Source: an uncultured Eubacteriales bacterium (GTDB taxonomy: Bacteria > Bacillota > Clostridia > Christensenellales > Aristaeellaceae). From it: a stretch of DNA of 8,563 nt. The stretch lies in NCBI GenBank assembly GCA_902796115.1, contig CADBNX010000414.1, forward strand, positions 1-8,563, in the 5' to 3' direction. The translations under genes were made by a program, and so were the position numbers. This document shows, piece by piece, positions 1 through 5,421 of this stretch (position 1 is the first letter of the stretch; the number at the start of each line of letters is the position of its first letter). A model generated the notes under the pieces. It was given only the letters and a program-made list of their open reading frames with translations, did not search any database and was not told the DNA's origin.

Positions 1-6
1 CGCCCA

Positions 7-30
7 CCGGGCGCGTTCGGCTGCGCCCGG
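7..30. repeat. GC-rich perfect inverted repeat at the left edge
   Basis: Arms CCGGGCGC (7-14) and GCGCCCGG (23-30) are perfectly complementary around an 8-base loop. No T-run follows on the plus strand, so it is not a complete intrinsic terminator in that direction. It may belong to the end of an upstream gene outside the window or to the repeat element that follows, whose conserved block begins inside its right arm. Confidence 0.6.
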
Positions 31-83
31 CAAAGCCGCTGAATGCTGATATCATGCAGGGGAGTTCCCCTGCACCCCCTCGC
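27..83 (+). repeat. Palindromic intergenic repeat, copy A
   Basis: A block CCGGCAAAGCCG (27-38) is followed after 15 bases by a conserved 21-base core (54-74). Inside the core is a perfect 9-bp inverted repeat (55-63 with 66-74) around GGGGA/TCCCC. A C-rich tail follows. The same block, at nearly the same spacing, recurs in the same orientation at 1312-1373: 12 of 12 bases match in the first block and 17 of 21 in the core, counted by eye. This suggests a dispersed intergenic repeat family rather than two independent hairpins. No open reading frame is evident. Confidence 0.55.
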
Positions 84-151
84 TTATACTGCCTGCCAAT
101 GCTTCGAAGCTGAGCTGTAACCGCAACAGCGTCTTATGCCGAAAAATCCTC

Positions 152-181
152 TTGCAGTTTTCCCTTCTTTCAAGGTATAAT
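152..181 (+). promoter_or_regulatory. Sigma-A-type promoter of the STAS operon
   Basis: A perfect TATAAT (-10) lies at 176-181. A weak -35, TTGCAG (152-157), sits 18 bases upstream. Transcription would begin near 188, about 37 bases before the start codon at 225. The -35 matches the consensus poorly (3 of 6), so an activator or a different -35 is possible. Confidence 0.6.
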
Positions 182-185
182 AAGC

Positions 186-209
186 AAGGCCTTATCACGC
201 CGGCCTTTT
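186..209 (+). promoter_or_regulatory. 5'-leader hairpin before the STAS ribosome binding site
   Basis: AAGGCC (186-191) pairs with GGCCTT (202-207) around a 10-base loop, followed by two more Ts. The hairpin lies at the very 5' end of the predicted transcript and directly before the AAGGAGG ribosome binding site (211-217). It is too short to call a terminator with confidence. It could protect the mRNA 5' end or tune translation. Confidence 0.35.
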
Positions 210-224
210 AAAGGAGGAAAACCA

Positions 225-521
225 ATGACCATTCAGAAAAAAGCAAACGGCGGCGCGCTGGAAATCGCGCTGGAAGGACGCCTGGACACGATGACCGCAC
301 CGGAACTGGAAGCGGAGCTCAATCAGTCTCTCGCCGACGCGGAGAGCCTTACCTTCGATCTGACGAAGCTTGATTATATTTCTTCCGCAGGGCTGCGCAT
401 CCTGCTTTCCGCCCATAAGATCATGAGCAGAAAAGGCGGAATGAAGCTGACCCATGTCAATGAAATCGTACAGGAAGTATTCGAAGTCACCGGATTTGCC
501 GATATTCTCACGATCGAATAA
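225..521 (+). CDS. STAS-domain anti-sigma factor antagonist-like protein (RsbV/SpoIIAA type)
   Basis: This 98-residue single-domain STAS protein has the usual length for RsbV/SpoIIAA-like antagonists. Seen in the sequence: an N-terminal beta-hairpin ending in EGRLDT (17-22), the hallmark DYISSAGLRILL (50-61), and a C-terminal segment with the family-like VTGFADIL (88-95). By alignment to RsbV, Ser54 of the S-A-G-L motif is the likely phosphorylation site, with Ser53 beside it. Family knowledge: the unphosphorylated form binds an RsbW-like kinase/anti-sigma factor and is inactivated when that kinase phosphorylates it. The start is set by AAGGAGG (211-217) seven bases before the ATG. The next gene begins 14 bases after the stop, so the two are co-transcribed and the product is its likely partner. 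No PP2C phosphatase and no sigma factor gene is visible here, so the regulated target is unknown. Confidence 0.9.
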   Translation: MTIQKKANGGALEIALEGRLDTMTAPELEAELNQSLADAESLTFDLTKLDYISSAGLRILLSAHKIMSRKGGMKLTHVNEIVQEVFEVTGFADILTIE

Positions 522-535
522 ACGGAGGACTGCCT

Positions 536-1138
536 ATGAAAACCGATATCATTACCGTCAGCAGTCAGGGAAGCGGCATGGAAACCGCGCTGTCTCAGGC
601 AGCGGCTGTCGCTGCCTATAAAGGACTGGGCCACAGGCAGCTTCTGCACCTGCAGCTGCTCACCGAAGAAATGATGGGCATGATGCGCTCCATCACCGGC
701 GCGACGGAGGGGAAATTCTGGATCGAAGACGAGGACGGCACCTATCAGCTGCACCTGCAGACCTCGTCCCGGATGAACATCGAAAAAAGGGAAAAGCTGC
801 TCTCCGCTTCCACCAGCGGTAAGAATGAAGCGGCAAAAGGCCTGATGGGCAAGCTGCGCGATTTCTTCAATCTGGGTTCGGATGACACCGTCGCGTCGCT
901 TCCCGCCCTGATGATGGATGGGATTTACGACGCATCCACCACCCCCATGCTGGATATGGAATGGTCCATGTCCCGCTACAGGGATGAAGTGTACAGCCAG
1001 TCGAAGCGTCAGGAAGAAAACGCCCTGAAGGCGTGGGACGAACTGGAAAAATCCGTGGTCGCGCACGTCGCGGACGAGGTAAAGGTATACATCAGCGGCG
1101 ATAAAGCCGAAATGGTGATTTTCAAGAGTTTCAATTAA
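536..1138 (+). CDS. Probable degenerate RsbW-like ATPase-fold protein, STAS partner (hypothetical)
   Basis: A 200-residue protein with no signal peptide or membrane segment, started by GGAGG (524-528) seven bases before the ATG and 14 bases behind the STAS gene. I do not recognise it as a named family. The N-terminal part resembles an HATPase_c_2/RsbW fold: a helix HLQLLTEEMMGMM (38-50) sits where RsbW has its N-box, then strands around FWIEDEDGTYQLHL (61-74), then a Ser/Thr/Gly-rich turn STSGKNEAAKGLMGKL (92-107) at about the place of the ATP lid and G2 box. The key Mg-coordinating Asn, expected four residues after Glu45, is Met49, and no DxGxx(F) motif is visible, so ATP hydrolysis is doubtful. 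The C-terminal part (about 120-200) is helical and acidic and unlike RsbW. It may be a non-catalytic binding partner of the STAS protein. The coding call is firm; the fold is inferred from a few motifs. Confidence 0.75.
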   Translation: MKTDIITVSSQGSGMETALSQAAAVAAYKGLGHRQLLHLQLLTEEMMGMMRSITGATEGKFWIEDEDGTYQLHLQTSSRMNIEKREKLLSASTSGKNEAAKGLMGKLRDFFNLGSDDTVASLPALMMDGIYDASTTPMLDMEWSMSRYRDEVYSQSKRQEENALKAWDELEKSVVAHVADEVKVYISGDKAEMVIFKSFN

Positions 1139-1151
1139 CGGCGTGTTGAGC

Positions 1152-1172
1152 AAAAGGGCTGCTGCACAGCCC
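1152..1172 (-). terminator. Terminator-like hairpin, minus strand
   Basis: Read on the minus strand, GGGCTG (1172-1167), a five-base loop and CAGCCC (1161-1156) are followed at once by TTTT (1155-1152). It is the first hairpin with a T-run that minus-strand transcripts leaving the MATE gene would meet after its stop at 1538, about 365 bases downstream. It lies 14 bases beyond the stop of the plus-strand operon. The stem is short but GC-rich. Confidence 0.45.
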
Positions 1173-1311
1173 CTCGGGCGATACGCAGGCAGCGTATCGC
1201 CCGACTCTTCGGATTTTGCTGAAAATCAACGATTTTCCGGGCGCAAAATCCGCAGGGAACGAATTTTCACTCCCGGACGGCAGGCTGCCCTCCGCGAAAA
1301 TTCTCCTCATA

Positions 1312-1373
1312 CCGGCAAAGCCGGTACTGCGGATCAGATATGGATGGGAATTCCCCTCCATACTACCCCTGCC
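1312..1373 (+). repeat. Palindromic intergenic repeat, copy B
   Basis: The block CCGGCAAAGCCG (1312-1323) is followed after 16 bases by the 21-base palindromic core (1340-1360) and a tail containing TACCCC. It matches copy A at 27-83 in order, spacing and orientation. The core forms a larger near-palindrome (1339-1362) centred on GGGAATTCCC with one mismatch. The two copies lie on either side of the 225-1138 gene pair. Confidence 0.55.
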
Positions 1374-1407
1374 TGTTTCCGACAGGTTTTGTATATCCTG
1401 TGAACAC

Positions 1408-1446
1408 GCGGTGCTGCAGCACTTTTCGTCTGCAGCACCGCCTTTT
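1408..1446 (+). terminator. Rho-independent terminator, plus strand
   Basis: A perfect 12-bp stem, GCGGTGCTGCAG (1408-1419) with CTGCAGCACCGC (1430-1441), closes a 10-base loop and is followed by CTTTT (1442-1446). On the minus strand no T-run follows it, so it faces the plus strand. It lies about 270 bases beyond the stop of the 536-1138 gene, so a transcript ending here would carry the whole hairpin block as its 3' end. Confidence 0.75.
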
Positions 1447-1537
1447 GCTGTGCCATGCTTCTTCCGCAGCCCGATCCGGAAGCGCTTTCCGTCCCCCGTC
1501 GCGCAGCCGCGCCGCGTGCGGAATCCGGCATTCGTTT
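1447..1537. other. Remaining intergenic segment, no gene seen
   Basis: Between the plus-strand terminator and the MATE stop codon. The only structure I see is a small pairing, CGGAA (1477-1481) with TTCCG (1487-1491), with no T-run on either side. There is no minus-strand terminator immediately after the MATE gene. Confidence 0.5.
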
Positions 1538-3301
1538 TCAGGTGTTCTCTTTCCCCGCGCCGTCGGAGCTCAGGAACAGGGTAAGGTTGTTCAGATTCAT
1601 GGAATACGTGTACCGGATGTCATCCGCCATGGCGGTGACCAGCCGTATTCCCAGCGCGTCCTCCCCTTCATGCGGGATGTAGTGCACGGGATCAAACGCC
1701 GGGCAATCATCCCGGAAGCGAAGCACCAGATGATCGTCCTTCTGCTGCACACGCACGGACAGATGCCGCTCCTTCCGTGCCCGCGGGAACCCGTGCTGCA
1801 CGGTATTTCCCGCCATTTCCTCAATACACAGCGCGATATGGTTGCTCAGCTTCTTTCCCTGCCCGTGCTGCAGGCAGAAGGCTTCCGCCGTCCGGGACGC
1901 GTCCGTCACGTCCCGCATATCGCGGATTTCTCGTTCCATCAGATGCTCCGCGTCGACGCCGAAGCCGTCCCGAAGCAGCAGGTAAGCCCCGTCCTTCCAC
2001 GGTGCCCTGCCGCTCCGGAGGCGGATCCACCCGCAGAGGAGCAGCAGGGTAAGCCCTTCTCCCATCACAAAATACAGCCAGCTTCCGTCCGCTCCCGCAA
2101 TCCGGCTCATCGCGAACGCGGCCAGCGCGGGTAAAGCCGCGCCTTCCAGCAGGGAGAGGATTTCGGTCAGGAGCGTCCGTCCCGTAGCCTGGTACATGTT
2201 TTTCAGCATATTATTCAGGCTGCACGGAATGATCCCCGCCGCAAACAGCCGCAGGCCGAGCGTCGCCATCCGCTGTGCCTCGCCCGGCTCCGGCAGAAAC
2301 AGCTTCACCAGCACGGGCGCACAGATCACCAGCGCCAGCCCCACCGTCAGCCCCAGCAGCGCGGCGCAGCGGGCCAGGGTCTTCATCAGGGTTTTCAGCG
2401 CGCTCCGGTCTTCCTCGTGATAAAAAACGCCGGACAGGGTAAGCGACACGCCCCCGATGCCCGTCGTTACGCAGTTGCTGGAGTTTCCAAGCGTGGTCAG
2501 CACCGAATACGCCGCCACCGCGTCGCTGCCGCCCACGCCGAGCAGCAGCCGGTTCATCACAAAAACCAGGATCACCGCGGAAGCCATGTTGAATACCGCC
2601 GGGACCCCGTTCTTCAGCAGCTCCGCGATTTTTGCGCGGCTGACCAGACGCGCGGAAAAACGGAACACGCTTTTCTTGCTGCAGAAATAGAAAGCGCCGA
2701 TCAAAAGCGCGATATAGTAACTGAGCGAAGACGCCAGGCCCATTCCGAACATGCCGCCCCGCAGAACGAGAACGTTCAGAAAATCAAGCGCGACATCCGC
2801 CGCCGTCATGCTCAGGACCGCCGCGATCAGCAGACCGCTCTGCCCTGCCATCTGCAGAAACGGCACCAGGATCAGCGCCCCCATCGAAGCCGGTGCTCCG
2901 ATGATGAAACCGGCCATATAACTGCGCGTCATATCAAACAGCACGCCCGATTTTCCGGCGCCCATCGCGGAAGCGAGCGGACTGCACAGCAGCAGAACCG
3001 TGATCATCAGAAGCAGGGAAACGCCTCCGCCGATGGCGACCGCCGAGGAATAGCCGCGGTTGGTCTCCTCCTGAGAGCCCTGCCCGATGGATTTGCTGCA
3101 AACCACCTGAATGCCTGCCGAAAGCATGGTGCCGATCGCGCCGATGACCAGCAGTACCGGGTTTGCAAGGCCATATGCCGCGATGGCGTCAACTCCCAGG
3201 TACTGGCCGATCATGATATTGTCGATCAGCAGGCACAGCGAAACGGTCAGCGCGGAAAAAATCTGCGCCGTCAGCATCTGACGCACCAGTTTCCGGATCA
3301 T
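1538..3301 (-). CDS. MATE-family transporter fused to a C-terminal RsbW-like ATPase domain
   Basis: The 587-residue product has two parts. Residues 1 to about 430 form a MATE-type multidrug/oligosaccharide/flippase-superfamily transporter: the first helices carry IDNIMIGQYLGVDAIAAYGL (26-45) and GIQVVCSKSIGQGSQEETNR (63-82), both typical of MATE proteins, and the hydrophobic segments suit about 12 helices. Residues about 445-587 form a cytoplasmic HATPase_c_2/RsbW-like domain: N-box with Glu495 and Asn499 (EEMAGN, 494-499), G1-like DDCPAFDP (531-538) and G2-like LGIRLV (550-555). MATE proteins usually have about 450 residues, so the extra 140 are the fused module. The ATP-binding residues look intact, unlike the protein at 536-1138. 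The start has AGGAGG (3308-3313) six bases upstream. It follows the QueT-like gene by 24 bases. The domain may regulate transport through a STAS partner; the substrate is unknown. Confidence 0.9.
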   Translation of the reverse strand: MIRKLVRQMLTAQIFSALTVSLCLLIDNIMIGQYLGVDAIAAYGLANPVLLVIGAIGTMLSAGIQVVCSKSIGQGSQEETNRGYSSAVAIGGGVSLLLMITVLLLCSPLASAMGAGKSGVLFDMTRSYMAGFIIGAPASMGALILVPFLQMAGQSGLLIAAVLSMTAADVALDFLNVLVLRGGMFGMGLASSLSYYIALLIGAFYFCSKKSVFRFSARLVSRAKIAELLKNGVPAVFNMASAVILVFVMNRLLLGVGGSDAVAAYSVLTTLGNSSNCVTTGIGGVSLTLSGVFYHEEDRSALKTLMKTLARCAALLGLTVGLALVICAPVLVKLFLPEPGEAQRMATLGLRLFAAGIIPCSLNNMLKNMYQATGRTLLTEILSLLEGAALPALAAFAMSRIAGADGSWLYFVMGEGLTLLLLCGWIRLRSGRAPWKDGAYLLLRDGFGVDAEHLMEREIRDMRDVTDASRTAEAFCLQHGQGKKLSNHIALCIEEMAGNTVQHGFPRARKERHLSVRVQQKDDHLVLRFRDDCPAFDPVHYIPHEGEDALGIRLVTAMADDIRYTYSMNLNNLTLFLSSDGAGKENT

Positions 3302-3325
3302 ACGGCTCCTCCTGTGCGCAGGCAG

Positions 3326-3814
3326 TCATCGGTCGGGAAACAGGGTTTCCCGATGCGGACGCAGCGCGTAGTACAGAATCATGCCCAGTACGCCGCAGGA
3401 AAGGATCTCTCCCACGCCGACCGTCAGCATCATCAGCGGGATCGGCGTCGCCAGTCCGTACGCCCACCGCAGCACAAAGGGAATGATCAGCGCATTGCTG
3501 ATGATCGGCGGCACCGGCGCGAGCAGCGGATGCGCCTTCCGCAGCGTCCAGGTGAAAAACGCCCCGATCAGCGTGGCAAGGCTGCCGAAAACCACATCCC
3601 AGATCACGGCTCCGGAAAGAAGGTTGCCGATCAGGCAGCCCACGAACAGCCCCGGCACCGCGGAAAGCGTGAAAGCAGGCAGCACGGTCAGCGCTTCCGA
3701 AACCCGCACCTGGATCTCTCCGAAAGAAAACGCGCTGAACACATACGTCAGCACCACATAGATCGCGGCGATCATCCCGCCGCGCGCAAGAAACAGCAGT
3801 TTTTTGTCTTTCAC
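3326..3814 (-). CDS. queT: QueT-family ECF transporter S component
   Basis: This 162-residue integral membrane protein matches the QueT family of substrate-binding (S) subunits of energy-coupling factor transporters. Seen: the family signature FGEIQVRVSEALTVLP (31-46), a second conserved stretch PPIISNALIIPF (102-113), and about five to six hydrophobic segments filling the length, which is normal for the family. Family knowledge: QueT is predicted to import a queuosine precursor such as preQ1 and works with shared EcfA/EcfT subunits, which are not in this window. The start is a GTG with GAGG nine bases upstream; no in-frame ATG offers a better site. The MATE-ATPase gene follows after 24 bases, so the pair is an operon. 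The upstream space to the YegP-like gene contains a terminator and no clear promoter. I looked for a preQ1 riboswitch there and saw none. Confidence 0.85.
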   Translation of the reverse strand: MKDKKLLFLARGGMIAAIYVVLTYVFSAFSFGEIQVRVSEALTVLPAFTLSAVPGLFVGCLIGNLLSGAVIWDVVFGSLATLIGAFFTWTLRKAHPLLAPVPPIISNALIIPFVLRWAYGLATPIPLMMLTVGVGEILSCGVLGMILYYALRPHRETLFPDR

Positions 3815-3842
3815 CCGTCCCTACCTCATCCGTTCCGCGTCA

Positions 3843-3886
3843 GAAAAAGCTGCCCCGCCCCAAAGCAGAGCAAAGGCAGCTTTTCC
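3843..3886 (-). terminator. Intrinsic terminator after the YegP-like gene
   Basis: On the minus strand AAAAGCTGCC (3884-3875) pairs with GGCAGCTTTT (3854-3845) around a 20-base loop, and one more T follows. It begins about 20 bases after the stop of the YegP-like gene and ends some 28 bases before the GTG of the QueT-like gene. The A-rich 5' arm means it could also act in the opposite direction. Confidence 0.75.
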
Positions 3887-3906
3887 GACCCGTCAAATCA
3901 GAATGC

Positions 3907-4281
3907 TTATTCCGTGACGCGCTCGATTTTCCCGTCAGCCGCGTTCTTTTTCACGGATTCGATTCCGTTCACACAGGCTGCCATGGATTTGTAGCCTTCG
4001 GAAACCGCGACGATCTGTCCGTTGGTGGCCTTCAGGCGGAACCGGAGCTCGCCCTTCTTATCCGCGTAAATTTCAAACTTCGGATGCTTTTTCGTCTCAA
4101 AGTTTTCCACCGTCTGATCTTCCACCGCGGCTTTGGGGGCGTTGCGCTGCACGCTGGCCACGCCCTTCATGCAGTTGCGCTCGTTGGTGTACACCTCGCT
4201 GGTTGCGATGATCTCTCCATTGCTGGCCTTCAGGTCAAACTTTACGCCGGTCGCCGTGTTTTTAACAACAAACTTTCCCAT
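3907..4281 (-). CDS. DUF1508 / YegP-family protein with tandem repeats
   Basis: A 124-residue soluble protein made of two copies of the short DUF1508 (YegP) unit. Unit 1 spans about residues 1-50, with core FDLKASNGEIIATSEVY (15-31). Unit 2 spans about 67-122, with core FRLKATNGQIVAVSEGY (81-97). Each is followed by a helix holding a small-residue/Cys segment (NCMKGVASV, ACVNGIESV). This is the family's usual two-unit layout and length. The biochemical role of the family is not established; it is a small alpha/beta fold without known catalytic residues. The start is placed at 4281, not at the in-frame ATGs eight and seven codons upstream, because AGGAGG lies eight bases before this ATG and would be inside the coding region otherwise. 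It has its own promoter (4321-4349) and terminator (3843-3886), so it is probably monocistronic, perhaps with some read-through into the next genes. Confidence 0.85.
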   Translation of the reverse strand: MGKFVVKNTATGVKFDLKASNGEIIATSEVYTNERNCMKGVASVQRNAPKAAVEDQTVENFETKKHPKFEIYADKKGELRFRLKATNGQIVAVSEGYKSMAACVNGIESVKKNAADGKIERVTE

Positions 4282-4320
4282 TTTTCTGCCTCCTTCCTGC
4301 ATCACTCAAAGTGTAACTGC

Positions 4321-4349
4321 ATTATAGCGGAAATTTCGCGCAATTACAA
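4321..4349 (-). promoter_or_regulatory. Sigma-A-type promoter of the YegP-like gene
   Basis: On the minus strand TTGTAA (4349-4344) and a perfect TATAAT (4326-4321) are separated by 17 bases. Transcription would start near 4314, about 33 bases before the ATG at 4281. The surrounding DNA is AT-richer than its neighbourhood, with a T-run just upstream of the -35 on the plus strand (an A-run on the transcribed orientation), which resembles an UP element. Confidence 0.75.
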
Positions 4350-4452
4350 GTTTTTTCTTCATTGTTTATCGATGGAAACCCGCTTACGGTAAATGTGTTT
4401 CCCTTTATATCGGATATGCGTATTCCGGGCTTTCATTTCGACACATATCGGT

Positions 4453-5421
4453 TCATGCCCGTTTCCGGTTTTCGCACAGCGTAAGCGCGTCCCCCGCCCG
4501 AAGCACTTCATCCTGCCCCGGCCGCAGGTTTTCCCCGCCGCGGCGGATCAGCAGCACCAGAACCGATCCATCCCGCTCCGCTTCGCCCACCGTCCGGCCG
4601 ACAAAACGGCTTTCCGGGTGCAGGCGCACCTCGCGGATACGGCCATTACGCTGTCTGCCGTGCTCGGCTTTCTGATACTGCTCCACAAAACCGGCGGAAA
4701 TGATGCCGGTCGGGATCGCCACCGCGCCGACCCCCAGAAATGAAATCACTACCGCCAGCGCTCTTCCGAGCGCCGTGACCGGATATACGTCCCCGTATCC
4801 TACCGTGAGCAGGGCCGACACGCTCCACCACATGCCGGACAGTGCGTTTCGGAACGCCTCCGGCTGTGCCTGGTGTTCCACGGAGTACATGCACAGGGAG
4901 GATGCCAGCATCAGCACCAGAATGATGAAGAGCGAGGAAAGGATCTGATTGCTCCTTTCCTTCAGCACGGTCGTGATCACATGGAAGGAATCCGTATTGC
5001 TGTTGATGCGGAAAAGGTGAAAAATGCGCACCACCCGCATCATGCGGAACGCGACCGCGCCGGAGAGGAAAAAGAACGGAAGGATGGTCAGCAGTTCCAC
5101 GATGCCGTCCAGGGAACACATAAAACGCCATACCGCACCCGCGCGGCTGTGCTCCGGATACAGATACTCCGCCGTCCACAGGCGCAGGATGTATTCCACA
5201 CAGAATATCGATACCGTGACCGTCTCGACCGTGTCAAATACCGGAAGCATTCCCGACAGTTCCGGAAAGGTTTCCAGAAACATGGCCAGGATATTCAATC
5301 CGATGACCGCGGCCAGAAAGATGTCGAACAGCCGGCTCGGCCCGTCGCTGACGTTGCTGATCTGAATGATGTCAAAAACCCGTTTTTTTATGGAGGCATC
5401 CGGTTTCTTCATGTCATTCAC
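4453..5421 (-). CDS. Voltage-gated-type potassium channel with C-terminal TrkA-C/RCK_C-like domain
   Basis: A 322-residue six-helix K+ channel subunit. Seen: S1 about 31-50, S2 about 64-83, S3 about 101-120, an S4 with basic residues every third position (Arg126, Arg129, Arg132, then His135 and Arg138), S5 about 160-180, the selectivity filter TVGYGD (206-211), and S6 about 219-246. Residues about 263-318 resemble an RCK_C (TrkA-C) domain, including GRTVGEAERDGSVLVLLIRR (275-294), which often senses ligands or gates such channels. The channel would act as a tetramer in the membrane. The GTG start at 5421 overlaps the stop of the RND gene in GTGA, a usual sign of translational coupling. An ATG at 5412 is the alternative and lies at a better distance (11 bases) from GAAGGG. 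It is the last gene of the 8472-4453 operon. I see no convincing terminator after it. Confidence 0.9.
   Translation of the reverse strand: MNDMKKPDASIKKRVFDIIQISNVSDGPSRLFDIFLAAVIGLNILAMFLETFPELSGMLPVFDTVETVTVSIFCVEYILRLWTAEYLYPEHSRAGAVWRFMCSLDGIVELLTILPFFFLSGAVAFRMMRVVRIFHLFRINSNTDSFHVITTVLKERSNQILSSLFIILVLMLASSLCMYSVEHQAQPEAFRNALSGMWWSVSALLTVGYGDVYPVTALGRALAVVISFLGVGAVAIPTGIISAGFVEQYQKAEHGRQRNGRIREVRLHPESRFVGRTVGEAERDGSVLVLLIRRGGENLRPGQDEVLRAGDALTLCENRKRA

Larger units (their letters stand above)
1139..1407. other. Intergenic block of consecutive hairpins
   Basis: This gene-free stretch between two convergent operons is almost filled with inverted repeats. They are: 1156-1161/1167-1172 (6 bp); 1174-1186/1192-1204 (13 bp perfect, 5-base loop); 1210-1219/1243-1252 (10 bp) enclosing 1221-1227/1231-1237 (7 bp, loop AAC); 1261-1268/1296-1303 (8 bp) enclosing smaller pairings such as 1275-1278/1291-1294; 1310-1316/1320-1326 (7 bp, loop AAA); 1339-1350/1351-1362 (12 bp arms, one mismatch); and 1372-1376/1382-1386 (5 bp). 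Because all arms are self-complementary, either strand could form the structure. Short reading frames cross it on both strands, but none has a convincing ribosome binding site or a recognisable product. It may be a structured RNA, a long 3' untranslated region, or a dispersed palindromic repeat element. Confidence 0.6.

Noticed and set aside
374..1153. Long minus-strand reading frame of 259 codons opposite the STAS pair
   Set aside because: It lies antisense to two clear genes with good ribosome binding sites, its own start has none, and its product is His/Phe/Gln-rich with no recognisable motif.
1131..1361. Minus-strand reading frame of 76 codons across the hairpin block
   Set aside because: No ribosome binding site; it follows palindromic DNA, and its composition mirrors the hairpin arms. 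It may be annotated in databases as a hypothetical protein, but the sequence supports a repeat or structured region better.
1340..2134. Plus-strand reading frame of 264 codons
   Set aside because: It is antisense to the 3' part of the MATE-ATPase gene and begins inside a palindrome, with no supported start.
3815..3906. preQ1 riboswitch upstream of the QueT-like gene
   Set aside because: The gap lacks the conserved preQ1-I and preQ1-II sequence signatures I know; the only structure is the terminator hairpin.
2417..3994. Plus-strand reading frame of 525 codons
   Set aside because: It is antisense to the MATE-ATPase and QueT-like genes; the product is dominated by Arg, His and Gln, as expected from the complement of GC-rich membrane-protein codons.
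4306..4452. Terminator for the SH3b-RND-K+ channel operon
   Set aside because: Only weak pairings are present, such as GGAAAC with GTTTCC on the minus strand and CGGA with TCCG, none followed by a T-run. The segment is instead explained by the promoter of the YegP-like gene.
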